NCBI GenBank assembly: GCA_944325895.1
Contig: CALVCA010000014.1
Location: forward strand, 1 to 37,865
DNA from: Candidatus Gastranaerophilales bacterium
Lineage (GTDB): Bacteria; Cyanobacteriota; Vampirovibrionia; Gastranaerophilales; Gastranaerophilaceae
Length of the DNA stretch: 37,865 bases
Direction of reading: 5' to 3'
Under the pieces are notes generated by a model. The model was not told the origin of the DNA. It searched no databases and saw nothing but the letters and a program-made list of their open reading frames with translations. Position 1 is the first letter of the stretch, and each line of letters starts with the position of its first letter. The position numbers and the translations under genes are program-made. This document shows, piece after piece, positions 15,377 to 23,317 of this stretch.

Positions 15377-15407
15377 AAAAAAAAGAGTCTTAAAATTAAG
15401 ACCCTCT
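15377..15407 (-). terminator. Strong minus-strand terminator without an upstream gene
   Basis: GTCTTA and TAAGAC (15387-15392, 15397-15402) with flanking pairs form a stem followed on the minus strand by eight T. No minus-strand protein gene lies within 1 kb upstream of it, so it probably ends a small RNA. Confidence 0.7.
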
Positions 15408-15510
15408 GGAATAACTTTTGATCATTCCTCGTAAATAGTGTGAAGTGTAGTGTGTGTGCTTAAAATTTCTTTTGATTCCTCAATTTTAAGCGTTCCTCGT
15501 GTTACATATA
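15408..15510 (-). ncRNA. Candidate small RNA with repeated GAGGA motifs
   Basis: Read on the minus strand, this stretch contains ACGAGGAACG, then a perfect 10-bp hairpin (15458-15467 with 15482-15491) whose loop holds GAGGAATC, then ACGAGGAATG, and finally the intrinsic terminator. Repeated GGA in loops and single strands is the pattern of RNAs that sequester CsrA/RsmA proteins. The promoter is not clear, so the 5' end is approximate. It has no coding potential of note. Confidence 0.35.
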
Positions 15511-15648
15511 TATAAAAAATTTTTAGTATATACGATTGCCATATTTATTATTTAAAATGGTAATTTGTTACAAAATTTAACAATTTAATCCGTAACTATA
15601 TATTTTTCGGGCAAAAAAAGTTATTATAATGAATGAGGAGACTTATTT

Positions 15649-16443
15649 ATGAACATATTGATTTCAAATGATGACGGAATAGCAGCAAACGGTATAAGAG
15701 CTTTAACAGAAGAACTGTCAAAAAACTATGATGTATATGTTGTTGCACCTGACAGAGAAAGAAGTGCAGCCGGACATTCACTGACACTGCACACACCATT
15801 AAGAGTTGAAGAAATTGAAGATACAAGATCAGGAGCAAAACGCACCTGGGTTACTAACGGCACACCGGGCGACTGCGTAAAATTGGGTATTAATGCTATT
15901 CTAGCTCCGGAAGAACAACCGGACTATGTTATTTCAGGAATAAACCATGGTCCAAACCTCGGCTCTGATATTTTATATTCAGGTACCGTAAGCTGTGCAA
16001 TGGAAGGAGCAATGCTCGGAGTTCCAAGTATTGCCGTATCTTTAGCCAGTATGCACTCTGAATATGAAGATTTTAAATTTACAGCAAAATTTATTTCATC
16101 ACTTTTGACAAAACTTAAGGGATTTCAGTTTCCGCCAAAATCTTTGTTAAATGTAAATGTTCCGGCACTTGATGATGATGATATATTAGGGGTTGCAATC
16201 ACTGAACTCGGCAGAAAAATGTTTACGGATAACTACGAAAAAAGAATTGACCCGAGAGGCAAAGTTTATTACTGGATGGCAGGAGAATTAATAAGCGAAC
16301 CATCTACTGCAAACACTGATATTGCAGCTGTTAGAAACAACCATATTTCAATAACTCCGGTAACTTTTGAAATGACAAGAAAAGAAACAATGTCTGACTT
16401 AAAAAATATTTTATGTGAATCAGACAGTTGTAATTGGATTTAA
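15649..16443 (+). CDS. surE: SurE, 5'/3'-nucleotidase
   Basis: A 264-aa metal-dependent phosphatase that acts on nucleoside monophosphates and belongs to the stationary-phase survival family. Signature motifs are MNILISNDDG with the metal ligands Asp8 and Asp9, VVAPDRERSAAGHSLT, GTPGDCVKLGI, ISGINHGPNLG, and YSGTVSCAMEGAMLG. The length is normal. GAGGAG at 15635-15640 lies 8 bases before the ATG, with TATAAT at 15625-15630. The downstream gene is convergent, 5 bp away. Confidence 0.95.
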   Translation: MNILISNDDGIAANGIRALTEELSKNYDVYVVAPDRERSAAGHSLTLHTPLRVEEIEDTRSGAKRTWVTNGTPGDCVKLGINAILAPEEQPDYVISGINHGPNLGSDILYSGTVSCAMEGAMLGVPSIAVSLASMHSEYEDFKFTAKFISSLLTKLKGFQFPPKSLLNVNVPALDDDDILGVAITELGRKMFTDNYEKRIDPRGKVYYWMAGELISEPSTANTDIAAVRNNHISITPVTFEMTRKETMSDLKNILCESDSCNWI

Positions 16444-16448
16444 AAAAT

Positions 16449-17102
16449 CTATTCTACAATAACCCTTGCCGGAAAGTTATTTTTTAGCAAGTCATTAGCA
16501 ACACTTTGGGCTTTTTCTCTTGACGAGAAAGAGCCTACTTGTAAGGTATAAGCTGCACCGATATTTTTTACAAAAGGCTGAATATTTAATCCTGAATCCA
16601 TTATTATACCCTTTGCAACTTCTGCCTGCTCAGCTGTAGTATAATAACCTACGATGACTTTTGCATTTACGGCAGGCTGTGGCTGGGTTACTTCGGCAGT
16701 CTTTTCTTCTGTATCGGTATTTTCTACCGGTTTTTTTTCAGGTGTTTCCAGCACTATAACTTCATCATCCTCTACTGCCTTTTTTTCAGGTAATACAACC
16801 TTTTCTTCCAATTCAGGCGTAAACATTTCATCAGCTGAATTATCTTCCATTTGTATCATTCTTAATCTTTCGTCGACATTACCTCTTGCAATATCTGTGA
16901 ATTCTTCATTATTATCAGCAATTGTTACATCCACGTCCGGAGACAGCTGTTTTGCCACACCTAAAAAAATTAATAACATTACAAAAAATGCGGATACAAA
17001 TAATATTAAACCTTCGTTTGGATTTTTTTCCAATTTTTTTTTGTACTCTTTATAACTTATATGAGGGGTTTTTTCATATTTTTCCTCGTCTTCGTAAATC
17101 AT
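16449..17102 (-). CDS. SPOR-domain membrane protein
   Basis: A 217-aa protein with a charged cytosolic N-terminus, one TM helix at ~31-50 (GLILFVSAFFVMLLIFLGVA), an acidic, proline- and threonine-rich linker at ~60-140, and a C-terminal SPOR domain at ~143-217 (VIVGYYTTAEQAEVAKGI ... YTLQVGSFSSREKAQSVAND). SPOR domains bind denuded peptidoglycan at division sites, so a role in cell division or wall remodelling is likely. It lies one base after the stop of the DUF366 gene, so it is the last gene of the four-gene minus-strand run. Confidence 0.85.
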   Translation of the reverse strand: MIYEDEEKYEKTPHISYKEYKKKLEKNPNEGLILFVSAFFVMLLIFLGVAKQLSPDVDVTIADNNEEFTDIARGNVDERLRMIQMEDNSADEMFTPELEEKVVLPEKKAVEDDEVIVLETPEKKPVENTDTEEKTAEVTQPQPAVNAKVIVGYYTTAEQAEVAKGIIMDSGLNIQPFVKNIGAAYTLQVGSFSSREKAQSVANDLLKNNFPARVIVE

Positions 17103-17103
17103 T

Positions 17104-17658
17104 TTATACTCCTCTTACTTTTGTTGATGCCAATATTATATCATCAATTTCTTCTGAATATTTTTTCATTATTTCTGCGGCAAATAATTTAACATCATTT
17201 ATGCCTAAATCATTTTTTAACCCGCACGCTTTTACAGGAGCTCCTTCAGAGTCAATATTAATACCTGTATGAATTAAAACAGAAGTTAATGATTTTGTAG
17301 CTATAGAAACAGTAAGCTTTTTATCTTCTACATATAAATCATCACCATCTCTTTTAACTTTTACACCATATTTTTCCAACAATTCTTTTATTATAGCTAT
17401 CAAAAGCCGTTGTCTGAATACACCTTCCACAAGTCCTATATTAAATTGTTCGGTTATAAAGCTAAGCATTTTTTTACTGTATATAGGTTCATTATTTATA
17501 ACGTCTTCTATATCAACCATCTCCGACAAATTTACATCACACTCTCCGATAAAAGCAACAATTGCATCACCTTGAATTTTAAAATTCTTATAAATCCAAT
17601 GCGGAGAAAGCTGCCAGCCTTCATATTTAATTTCTTTATCAATTAATAGTGTTTTCAT
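17104..17658 (-). CDS. DUF366 family protein
   Basis: A 184-aa protein that fits the DUF366 family: KTLLIDKEIKYEGWQLSPHWIY at the N-terminus, GDAIVAFIGECDV, RQRLLIAIIKELLE, TVSIATKSLTSVLIHTGINI. The family's function is not established. It overlaps queC upstream by 20 bases and is followed by the SPOR gene one base later, so a shared transcript is near certain. Proximity to queC suggests a link to deazaguanine or nucleotide chemistry (inference). Confidence 0.8.
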   Translation of the reverse strand: MKTLLIDKEIKYEGWQLSPHWIYKNFKIQGDAIVAFIGECDVNLSEMVDIEDVINNEPIYSKKMLSFITEQFNIGLVEGVFRQRLLIAIIKELLEKYGVKVKRDGDDLYVEDKKLTVSIATKSLTSVLIHTGINIDSEGAPVKACGLKNDLGINDVKLFAAEIMKKYSEEIDDIILASTKVRGV

Positions 17659-18322
17659 AAAAAAGAATTTTTATATACTTATTGTCGCCATTTGCCAGCA
17701 AAGCTTTTTTTAAACGTATACACGATTCACATTTACCGCAATGTTTTTTTGTATTTCCGTAACAGCTTCTTATCATATCAAGAGGAATTACATGTTCTAA
17801 AGCTTGCTTTACTATTTCATTTTTATCGTAATCAATCAACGGTGTCAAGACTTTTGGATGTTTTAATGTAGAAAACTTAAAAGTTTGATTTATATTTTCA
17901 ATAAATTCAACACTATTATCAGGAAAAGTTTTTCCTTCTTCTTTGTTAGCACCAATTATTATATAATCATAACCGTAACTGTCAGCGAAACAAGCAGCCA
18001 CATTTAAAAACAAGCCGTTTCTATTCGGCACCCAAACAGCCTTTGCAGAACATTCCGGATCTTTTAACCTATCATCAGAAGGTATTTCTTCATCACCAAC
18101 TAATGCTGTTTGAGTTATATTTTTAAGCCAATCAAGCTTTATGATTTTTAATTCTATATTATAATAATCACTTATTGCCTTTGCAGCTGAAATTTCATAT
18201 TCAGCAGATTTTTGTCCGTAATCAAAAGTTAATGCTAAATCAACATTATATTTTTCTTTTGTCAGCCCTAAACTTACAACAGAATCGAGTCCGCCTGACA
18301 ACAAAACTATTGATTTAGTCAT
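17639..18322 (-). CDS. queC: QueC, 7-cyano-7-deazaguanine synthase
   Basis: A 227-aa ATP-dependent enzyme making preQ0 from 7-carboxy-7-deazaguanine for queuosine in tRNA. It has the PP-loop LLSGGLDSVVSLG, FDYGQKSAEYE, VPNRNGLFLNVAA, IIIGANKEEGKTFPDN, and the zinc cysteines CYGNTKKHCGKCESC near the C-terminus. The frame has ATGs at 18328 and 18322; GAGGA lies only 2 bases before the first and 8 before the second, so MTKSIVLLSGG (18322) is preferred. It overlaps the HEAT-repeat gene and the DUF366 gene. No queD, queE or queF is present. Confidence 0.95.
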   Translation of the reverse strand: MTKSIVLLSGGLDSVVSLGLTKEKYNVDLALTFDYGQKSAEYEISAAKAISDYYNIELKIIKLDWLKNITQTALVGDEEIPSDDRLKDPECSAKAVWVPNRNGLFLNVAACFADSYGYDYIIIGANKEEGKTFPDNSVEFIENINQTFKFSTLKHPKVLTPLIDYDKNEIVKQALEHVIPLDMIRSCYGNTKKHCGKCESCIRLKKALLANGDNKYIKILFYENTIN

Positions 18323-19238
18323 TTTCATATTCCTCGATCATGTATTTTGCTTCTTGCTTAAGGTTTTGAGAATATACAGGCAAACTTACAACTTCATCCA
18401 AAATATCTCTGCCTTCTATATTATATAAAGCAATTAATGCATTTTTTCTGACTTCTTCATCATTGTCATCCAAACATTCTTTAATAGCTTCAGCGGCTTT
18501 AGGATGATTACTCTCCATCAAAGCTTCAATAGCATTTATCCTTATTTGTACAGATTCATCGGATAATGAAGATTTTAATGCATAAAAAGCCCTGTCATTA
18601 TTGTCTAAACGTAATTTTGCCAATGCCTCTATTACACGTTCTTTTAAAAACGTAAATTTATTCATTAACCCTTGTTTTGTTTCTAATATAGTTACAAGAG
18701 GATCAATGGCACGCATATCTCCCAAAAGTCCTAAAGCAGACGCTGCGGATTCTCTTAAATAAACAGACTTTTCTTCTTCATCTTTTACTACATCAATCAA
18801 AGGAGCAACTGCATATTTATCTCCGATTTTTCCTAATGCATCAGCACAAGACAACCTGACTTTATAATTTTCATCTTTATTATTTAAACAATATAACAAC
18901 GGAGTAACCGCACCGGTATCCTTATAATTTGCAATAGCTTTAGCACACATGGAACGTACATGTATAAACTTTTCTTTGGAAGAATTTTGTTCAGAATTCA
19001 TCAAAAGCAAATCAACCAAAATAGGTAGAGTCGATTTATCACGATACTTATCTGTCAATCGAATTACAGCAGTCAAAATATCCGGATTTTTAACATTTGA
19101 TAAAATATAGTTATAAATCAAAATCAATTCATCAGCAGAATATTCCTGTTCCAATGCCGAAATATTCTTTATAACCACATTTGCATCAACGTCCTCAAAC
19201 AAATTACATTTTTTTACGATTAAATCGAAATCCAACAT
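18315..19238 (-). CDS. HEAT-repeat (PBS-lyase-like) protein
   Basis: A 307-aa all-helical repeat protein. From ~residue 60 onwards, units of about 30-35 residues repeat a pattern such as AVTPLLYCLNNKDENYKVRL, ADALGKIGDKYAVAPLIDVV, AASALGLLGDMRAIDPLVTI and RINAIEALMESNHPKAAEAI. These are PBS-lyase HEAT-like repeats, common in cyanobacteria for phycobilin lyases but also general protein-binding scaffolds. Bilin chemistry is unlikely here. It starts the overlapping run HEAT-queC-DUF366-SPOR. The promoter on the minus strand (TTGCCC-17-TATATT) leaves a leader of only about 4 bases. Confidence 0.85.
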   Translation of the reverse strand: MLDFDLIVKKCNLFEDVDANVVIKNISALEQEYSADELILIYNYILSNVKNPDILTAVIRLTDKYRDKSTLPILVDLLLMNSEQNSSKEKFIHVRSMCAKAIANYKDTGAVTPLLYCLNNKDENYKVRLSCADALGKIGDKYAVAPLIDVVKDEEEKSVYLRESAASALGLLGDMRAIDPLVTILETKQGLMNKFTFLKERVIEALAKLRLDNNDRAFYALKSSLSDESVQIRINAIEALMESNHPKAAEAIKECLDDNDEEVRKNALIALYNIEGRDILDEVVSLPVYSQNLKQEAKYMIEEYEND

Positions 19239-19248
19239 AACTGACCAT

Positions 19249-19299
19249 AATATACTATAAAAACTTTAATTGGGCAACAAATATTTTTCGTGATAAAAT
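19249..19299. promoter_or_regulatory. Overlapping divergent promoters of the HEAT gene and purS
   Basis: Plus strand: TTGGGC (19270-19275), 18 bases, TAAAAT (19294-19299) with an extended TG, then 6 bases to the purS ATG. Minus strand: TTGCCC (19277-19272), 17 bases, TATATT (19254-19249), then 10 bases to the HEAT-gene ATG. The two -35 boxes overlap on GGGC. Neither gene has a Shine-Dalgarno. Confidence 0.6.
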
Positions 19300-19305
19300 T
19301 TTCAT

Positions 19306-19551
19306 ATGAAAAAATTTAGTGCAAGCGTAAATGTAAAATTAAAACCAACAATTAAAGATATCAAAGCTGAAACTTTAAAATCAGCAATAAATAATTTATT
19401 ATCGGTTAACAATTTACATTGCAAAGTCAATACCACTTACAATATAGAATTTGAAGCGAACTCAAAAACAGAGGCTGAAAAAATCGTAAAAACAATTGCA
19501 GATGAAATTTTAGCAAACAGTGTGATAGAAGAATACAAAATCAAATGGTAA
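19306..19551 (+). CDS. purS: PurS subunit of FGAM synthase
   Basis: An 81-aa small subunit of phosphoribosylformylglycinamidine synthase, bridging PurQ and PurL in de novo purine synthesis. It matches the PurS pattern (short alpha/beta protein; KFSASVNVKLKPTIKD, YNIEFEANSKTEAEKIVKTIADEILAN, IEEYKIKW). The ATG of purQ lies within its last codons (7-base overlap). It is transcribed from the divergent promoter and is probably leaderless. Confidence 0.9.
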   Translation: MKKFSASVNVKLKPTIKDIKAETLKSAINNLLSVNNLHCKVNTTYNIEFEANSKTEAEKIVKTIADEILANSVIEEYKIKW

Positions 19552-20135
19552 AAGCCGGAATTATAACGTTTTTAGGTACAAATTGCGAGCAGGATACAAA
19601 ACATGCCTGTGACTATTTGGGCTGGGAAAGTGAATACATTTGGCAAAATGAAATTATTAAAAAAAAATATGATGTTATATTTTTACCGGGCGGATTTTCA
19701 TACGGAGATCACATTTCAGCAGGCAGAATTGCTAAATTAACACCTGCAGTTAAATCACTTCCTATAGGTAAATCCTTAATTGTCGGAATATGTAACGGTT
19801 TTCAAATTTTAACTGAAGCCAAACTATTATCTGGAGCACTAACTCACAATCAAAACATGCATTTTATATCTAAAATTTGTGATTTGGAATTTATGAATGA
19901 AAATATAAAACTTCCTATTGCACACCATCAGGGAAATTACACCGGAAATGTAACAGAAGAAGTCATTTTAAGATACAAACATAATGAAAACGGCTCTGAT
20001 GAAAGAATTGCAGGAATATACAACAGAAAAAACAAAATAATAGGTATGATGCCGCATCCTGAGCGTGCGGTATTCAAAGAATTAGGATTAACAGACGGAA
20101 TAAAAATTTTTAAATTTATAGAAAATGAAATATAA
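19545..20135 (+). CDS. purQ: PurQ, FGAM synthase glutaminase subunit
   Basis: A 196-aa class I glutamine amidotransferase that supplies ammonia to PurL. It shows GIITFLGTNCEQD, LPGGFSYGDHISAGRIA, the nucleophile elbow GICNGFQIL, PIAHHQGNY, and the His/Glu pair in MPHPERAV. It is somewhat shorter than typical (about 225 aa) but carries the whole triad. It overlaps purS by 7 and purL by 11 bases. Confidence 0.95.
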   Translation: MVKAGIITFLGTNCEQDTKHACDYLGWESEYIWQNEIIKKKYDVIFLPGGFSYGDHISAGRIAKLTPAVKSLPIGKSLIVGICNGFQILTEAKLLSGALTHNQNMHFISKICDLEFMNENIKLPIAHHQGNYTGNVTEEVILRYKHNENGSDERIAGIYNRKNKIIGMMPHPERAVFKELGLTDGIKIFKFIENEI

Positions 20136-21633
20136 AAAATATATTACAGAAAAACTAAACAGAGAACCTAATGAATTTGAGTTGAAACTATTCAGTGCGA
20201 CATATTCAGAACACTGCGGTTACTTACATTCAAAAGAATTATTAAAACAACTTCCGAGAAAAAACGCAGTTTTTTACAATGAAAATGCCGGCGGGGTAAA
20301 AATAGGCAATCACGCAATTTTATTCAAAATGGAATCACACAATCATCCGTGTGCTGTTGAACCTTTTAACGGTGCCGCAACCGGAATAGGCGGAATTGTC
20401 AGAGATGTTTTGGCAATGAATGCAAGACCTATTGCACTGTGTAATTCTTTAAAATTCGGTGATGATAAAAGAATTATGGAAGGAGTTATTGAAGGTATAT
20501 CTAACTATGGAAACTCCATAGGTGTTCCGACTGTTTCAACAGAAGTTTTATATAACAAATGTTTCACTCAAAACCCGCTTGTAAACGTCACTTGCATAGG
20601 TATTGCAAACTACGATAAAATCATTACTTCCGATAAAGCACAAGCCGGACACAAATTAATGCTTGTAGGCTCGCCTACAATGAAAGACGGTATGGGCGGG
20701 GCGAGTTTTGCATCAAAAAAACTCGGTAACGAAAAAAAAGAAGATAAATTGTCCATCCAAATTGCAAATCCTTTTATGAAAAAAAAGCTTATTGAAGCCT
20801 GTCTTGAAATATTTAATAAAAACCTCGTAATATCATGCCAAGACTGCGGGGCTGCAGGCATTTTATCATCAACTTCCGAAGTTGCATTTAAAAGTAATAC
20901 AGGTGTAAATATTGATTTAGATAAAATCCACATTGGCGATAACTCAATACAAGACTACGAAATAATGCTTTCCGAAACTCAGGAAAGAATGCTTTTCATC
21001 ATAGAAGAACACTCTATAAATCAAATAAAATCAATATTAAAAAAATATGAACTTGATTATTCACTAATCGGTGATGTAATAAAAGACAAAAAATACATAA
21101 TCAGAAAAAATCAAAAAATACTTGCAGATATTCCGACAGACATTTTGGTCACACCTCCTAAAATTATGCCTGATTTTTCTTTTAAAGAAAATTTAACAGA
21201 TAAAATCATCTCAATCAACAATAAAAACATTTATGAGCGTTATGACCATACAGTCGGAACACGTACCAAACTTGACCCTATACAAAATCCTCAATTCAAT
21301 ATTTTAAAAATTTGGGAAGAAAATTGCGATTTAGCAGTCTATACATTTTCGTCAACCGTTAAAGATACTTATAAAGAATTAATTAGTGCATCAAATTTAA
21401 TAAAATCAAAAGGATTTACTCCTGTTGGAATTACAAACTGCTTAAATTTCACAAATCCTGAAATTTCACCTACAATGTATGAATTCCAAAAAACAATCCA
21501 AGAGATTAAAAAAGCTTGTAATGAAATTTCAATACCTGTATGTTCAGGCAACGTATCTTTTTACAACGAAAGTTCAAATACAAAAATAATTAACATGCCA
21601 ACATTTACAATGCTCGGATTAAACAGCCTTTGA
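20125..21633 (+). CDS. purL: PurL, FGAM synthase subunit II, C-terminally truncated
   Basis: A 502-aa protein; usual small-type PurL is about 720-740 aa. Present are the N-terminal region with ATYSEHCGY, ESHNHPCAVEPFNGAATGIGGIVRDV, the first AIRS and AIRS-C domains (DCGAAGILSSTSEVAF, ISCQD), and the second AIRS domain up to SIPVCSGNVSFYNES and TFTMLGLNSL. The protein ends where the second AIRS-C domain (roughly the last 200 residues) should start. The end overlaps by 15 bases the convergent lineage-specific gene. It could be a decayed gene cut by rearrangement, or a truncated form that still works; as drawn, full activity is doubtful. Confidence 0.85.
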   Translation: MKYKKYITEKLNREPNEFELKLFSATYSEHCGYLHSKELLKQLPRKNAVFYNENAGGVKIGNHAILFKMESHNHPCAVEPFNGAATGIGGIVRDVLAMNARPIALCNSLKFGDDKRIMEGVIEGISNYGNSIGVPTVSTEVLYNKCFTQNPLVNVTCIGIANYDKIITSDKAQAGHKLMLVGSPTMKDGMGGASFASKKLGNEKKEDKLSIQIANPFMKKKLIEACLEIFNKNLVISCQDCGAAGILSSTSEVAFKSNTGVNIDLDKIHIGDNSIQDYEIMLSETQERMLFIIEEHSINQIKSILKKYELDYSLIGDVIKDKKYIIRKNQKILADIPTDILVTPPKIMPDFSFKENLTDKIISINNKNIYERYDHTVGTRTKLDPIQNPQFNILKIWEENCDLAVYTFSSTVKDTYKELISASNLIKSKGFTPVGITNCLNFTNPEISPTMYEFQKTIQEIKKACNEISIPVCSGNVSFYNESSNTKIINMPTFTMLGLNSL

Positions 21634-22446
21634 ATTTTGTTCTTGCTTTTCCGCATTCTTTTTGTGGATATAAGCACCTATTTTGTTAGCAGGTTTCATA
21701 ACAAGTACGGGAACAATATATCTGTATACCATACCGAATACGAACAAGGATTTAAGGACACCCATGCCGTCTATTAAAGTTGTTAAATGTTTATTTTTTA
21801 ACACGTCCAAATTAAAATCTCGAATATTTTTATACCGAACGGGATTTTCAACATGGTGTAAATTCGGTTTTCTAGAACCTTTATATGCACCATTTGCAAT
21901 CTCGGTTTCTATTTTTTTATTCAAGGCATCAATTTTTTTATTTTTGACTTCATACCAATTTCCCATAAATTTGTTTATATCAGCCGGATTCCAATCACCA
22001 AATGTTCTAGATCTTTTAGCCTTTGGATTATCAAGCAGATAATTTGCAACAAAACGAGTAGTTACACCATCCCACCACTTGGCAAGTTTACCGTCAAGTA
22101 AATACGCACCCGTTGTTGAAATTGCCCAAGTCATTACATCATTTATGGCAAGCGTTTTACGTTTTTCATGATCCAATTTATCGTTTTGCAAAGTTCTTAT
22201 GGTGTACATACCGGAAATAAGAGTTGCACCGACAGCTGACATATGAGTGGTCATATTTTTAACATTTTTAGTCTTATCCAAAAACCATTTTGCAAATTTA
22301 GATCTGTAAAAACTTGAATAATAATTTTTAGCTATATAATCTGTAAGCTCGTCATACTTTTTAGTAACCGGTTTAAACAATTTTGATTTTACGGGAGCAC
22401 CCCCGGAAAATGCGGTTTTTTGAATATTAACTGAATTTACTTGCAT
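21619..22446 (-). CDS. Lineage-specific membrane protein (AFSGG N-terminus)
   Basis: A 275-aa protein of no family I know. It has a short N-terminal segment (NIQKTAFSGGAP), then three to four hydrophobic stretches (MSAVGATLISGMYTI, DVMTWAISTTGAYLL, VLKSLFVFGMVYRYIVPVLV) with polar, basic stretches between, and a lysine-rich C-terminus. It overlaps its upstream neighbour by 10 bases, so the two are a coupled pair, and its 3' end cuts across the end of purL. A two-component membrane complex is plausible but unproven. Confidence 0.7.
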   Translation of the reverse strand: MQVNSVNIQKTAFSGGAPVKSKLFKPVTKKYDELTDYIAKNYYSSFYRSKFAKWFLDKTKNVKNMTTHMSAVGATLISGMYTIRTLQNDKLDHEKRKTLAINDVMTWAISTTGAYLLDGKLAKWWDGVTTRFVANYLLDNPKAKRSRTFGDWNPADINKFMGNWYEVKNKKIDALNKKIETEIANGAYKGSRKPNLHHVENPVRYKNIRDFNLDVLKNKHLTTLIDGMGVLKSLFVFGMVYRYIVPVLVMKPANKIGAYIHKKNAEKQEQNSKAV

Positions 22447-23162
22447 AAATTACCGCCTTCCTTAAATTTATTAAACACAGGTTTATCCATAAATACAAAA
22501 TTTTCAGTATTTTGTGTTTTATTAGACTTCTTTTCCCAGCCGAATACATATTTCAAAATCGGAGGTATCAAAGCAATTGTCATCATAGCCTTTGGAATAC
22601 CTAAGACTATTGAATCAGGAATCATTTGAGCCATTTTACTGATTTTTTTATACGGCAAAGATTTTTCCAATTTTCTTTTACCTATTTCTTCAACCCCAAA
22701 TAATTTTTCAAGCCCTGTCAAATACTTTTTAGGCTCAGCTTTAATCTTTTTAAACGCTTTGTCAAACGGTGCCATAACTATAGACGAAACAACAAAACCT
22801 ATTACGGCGGACGATATCGCATGAGCTGCAGCATACATACTGTCTTCTTTATCTTTTTTACCCGCCATAGCCATGTTTGTTGCAGGTCTTAAAACTCCGG
22901 CTACAACTAAAGCAACAAGTGCCTGTGCTACAACCGTTTTTTCTTCAAAAACCTCAACAAGTTTTTGGAATTTACCTGACCTGAAAATTTTGTCACCGAA
23001 TGTCTTACCTAAGTTATTAAAAACTTTAACGGCAGCCTCGCTTGTACTCGCTCTGCTGCCGTTAAATGTTATGTTATAGCCCGCATTATACCCCTTCATT
23101 TTATCCGCAGGATTGTATCTCTGCTTTAAGGAAGTATCATACTGTATTGAATGAATTTTCAT
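22437..23162 (-). CDS. Lineage-specific membrane protein (ITFNGS N-terminus)
   Basis: A 241-aa protein without a recognised family. The N-terminus ends in YNITFNGSRAS, similar in style to the AFSGG motif of its partner. Three hydrophobic segments follow: ~75-98 (VAQALVALVVAGVLRPATNMA), ~110-133 (HAISSAVIGFVVSSIVMAPF) and ~190-212 (LGIPKAMMTIALIPPILKYV). The loops are lysine-rich. GGTGGA just before the ATG is a weak ribosome-binding site. It is first in a two-gene unit. Confidence 0.7.
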   Translation of the reverse strand: MKIHSIQYDTSLKQRYNPADKMKGYNAGYNITFNGSRASTSEAAVKVFNNLGKTFGDKIFRSGKFQKLVEVFEEKTVVAQALVALVVAGVLRPATNMAMAGKKDKEDSMYAAAHAISSAVIGFVVSSIVMAPFDKAFKKIKAEPKKYLTGLEKLFGVEEIGKRKLEKSLPYKKISKMAQMIPDSIVLGIPKAMMTIALIPPILKYVFGWEKKSNKTQNTENFVFMDKPVFNKFKEGGNLCK

Positions 23163-23317
23163 ATTCCACCAATCAACTTTATCTATACATATATTTTAAA
23201 TCAAAACAAAATAAATTTTGCTAACCCTTTGCAAAAATTTACAAACTTAACCTGTATTTAGCCTCAATTTCAATTATATTAAAGAAAAATTGCTTAACAA
23301 TTAGTGTTTTATATACA

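Noticed and set aside
15565-15583. Rex operator-like TTGTTA-n7-TAACAA upstream of surE
   Set aside because: The spacing is one base longer than the clostridial-type Rex site I know, surE is not a usual Rex target, and the match may be chance in AT-rich DNA.
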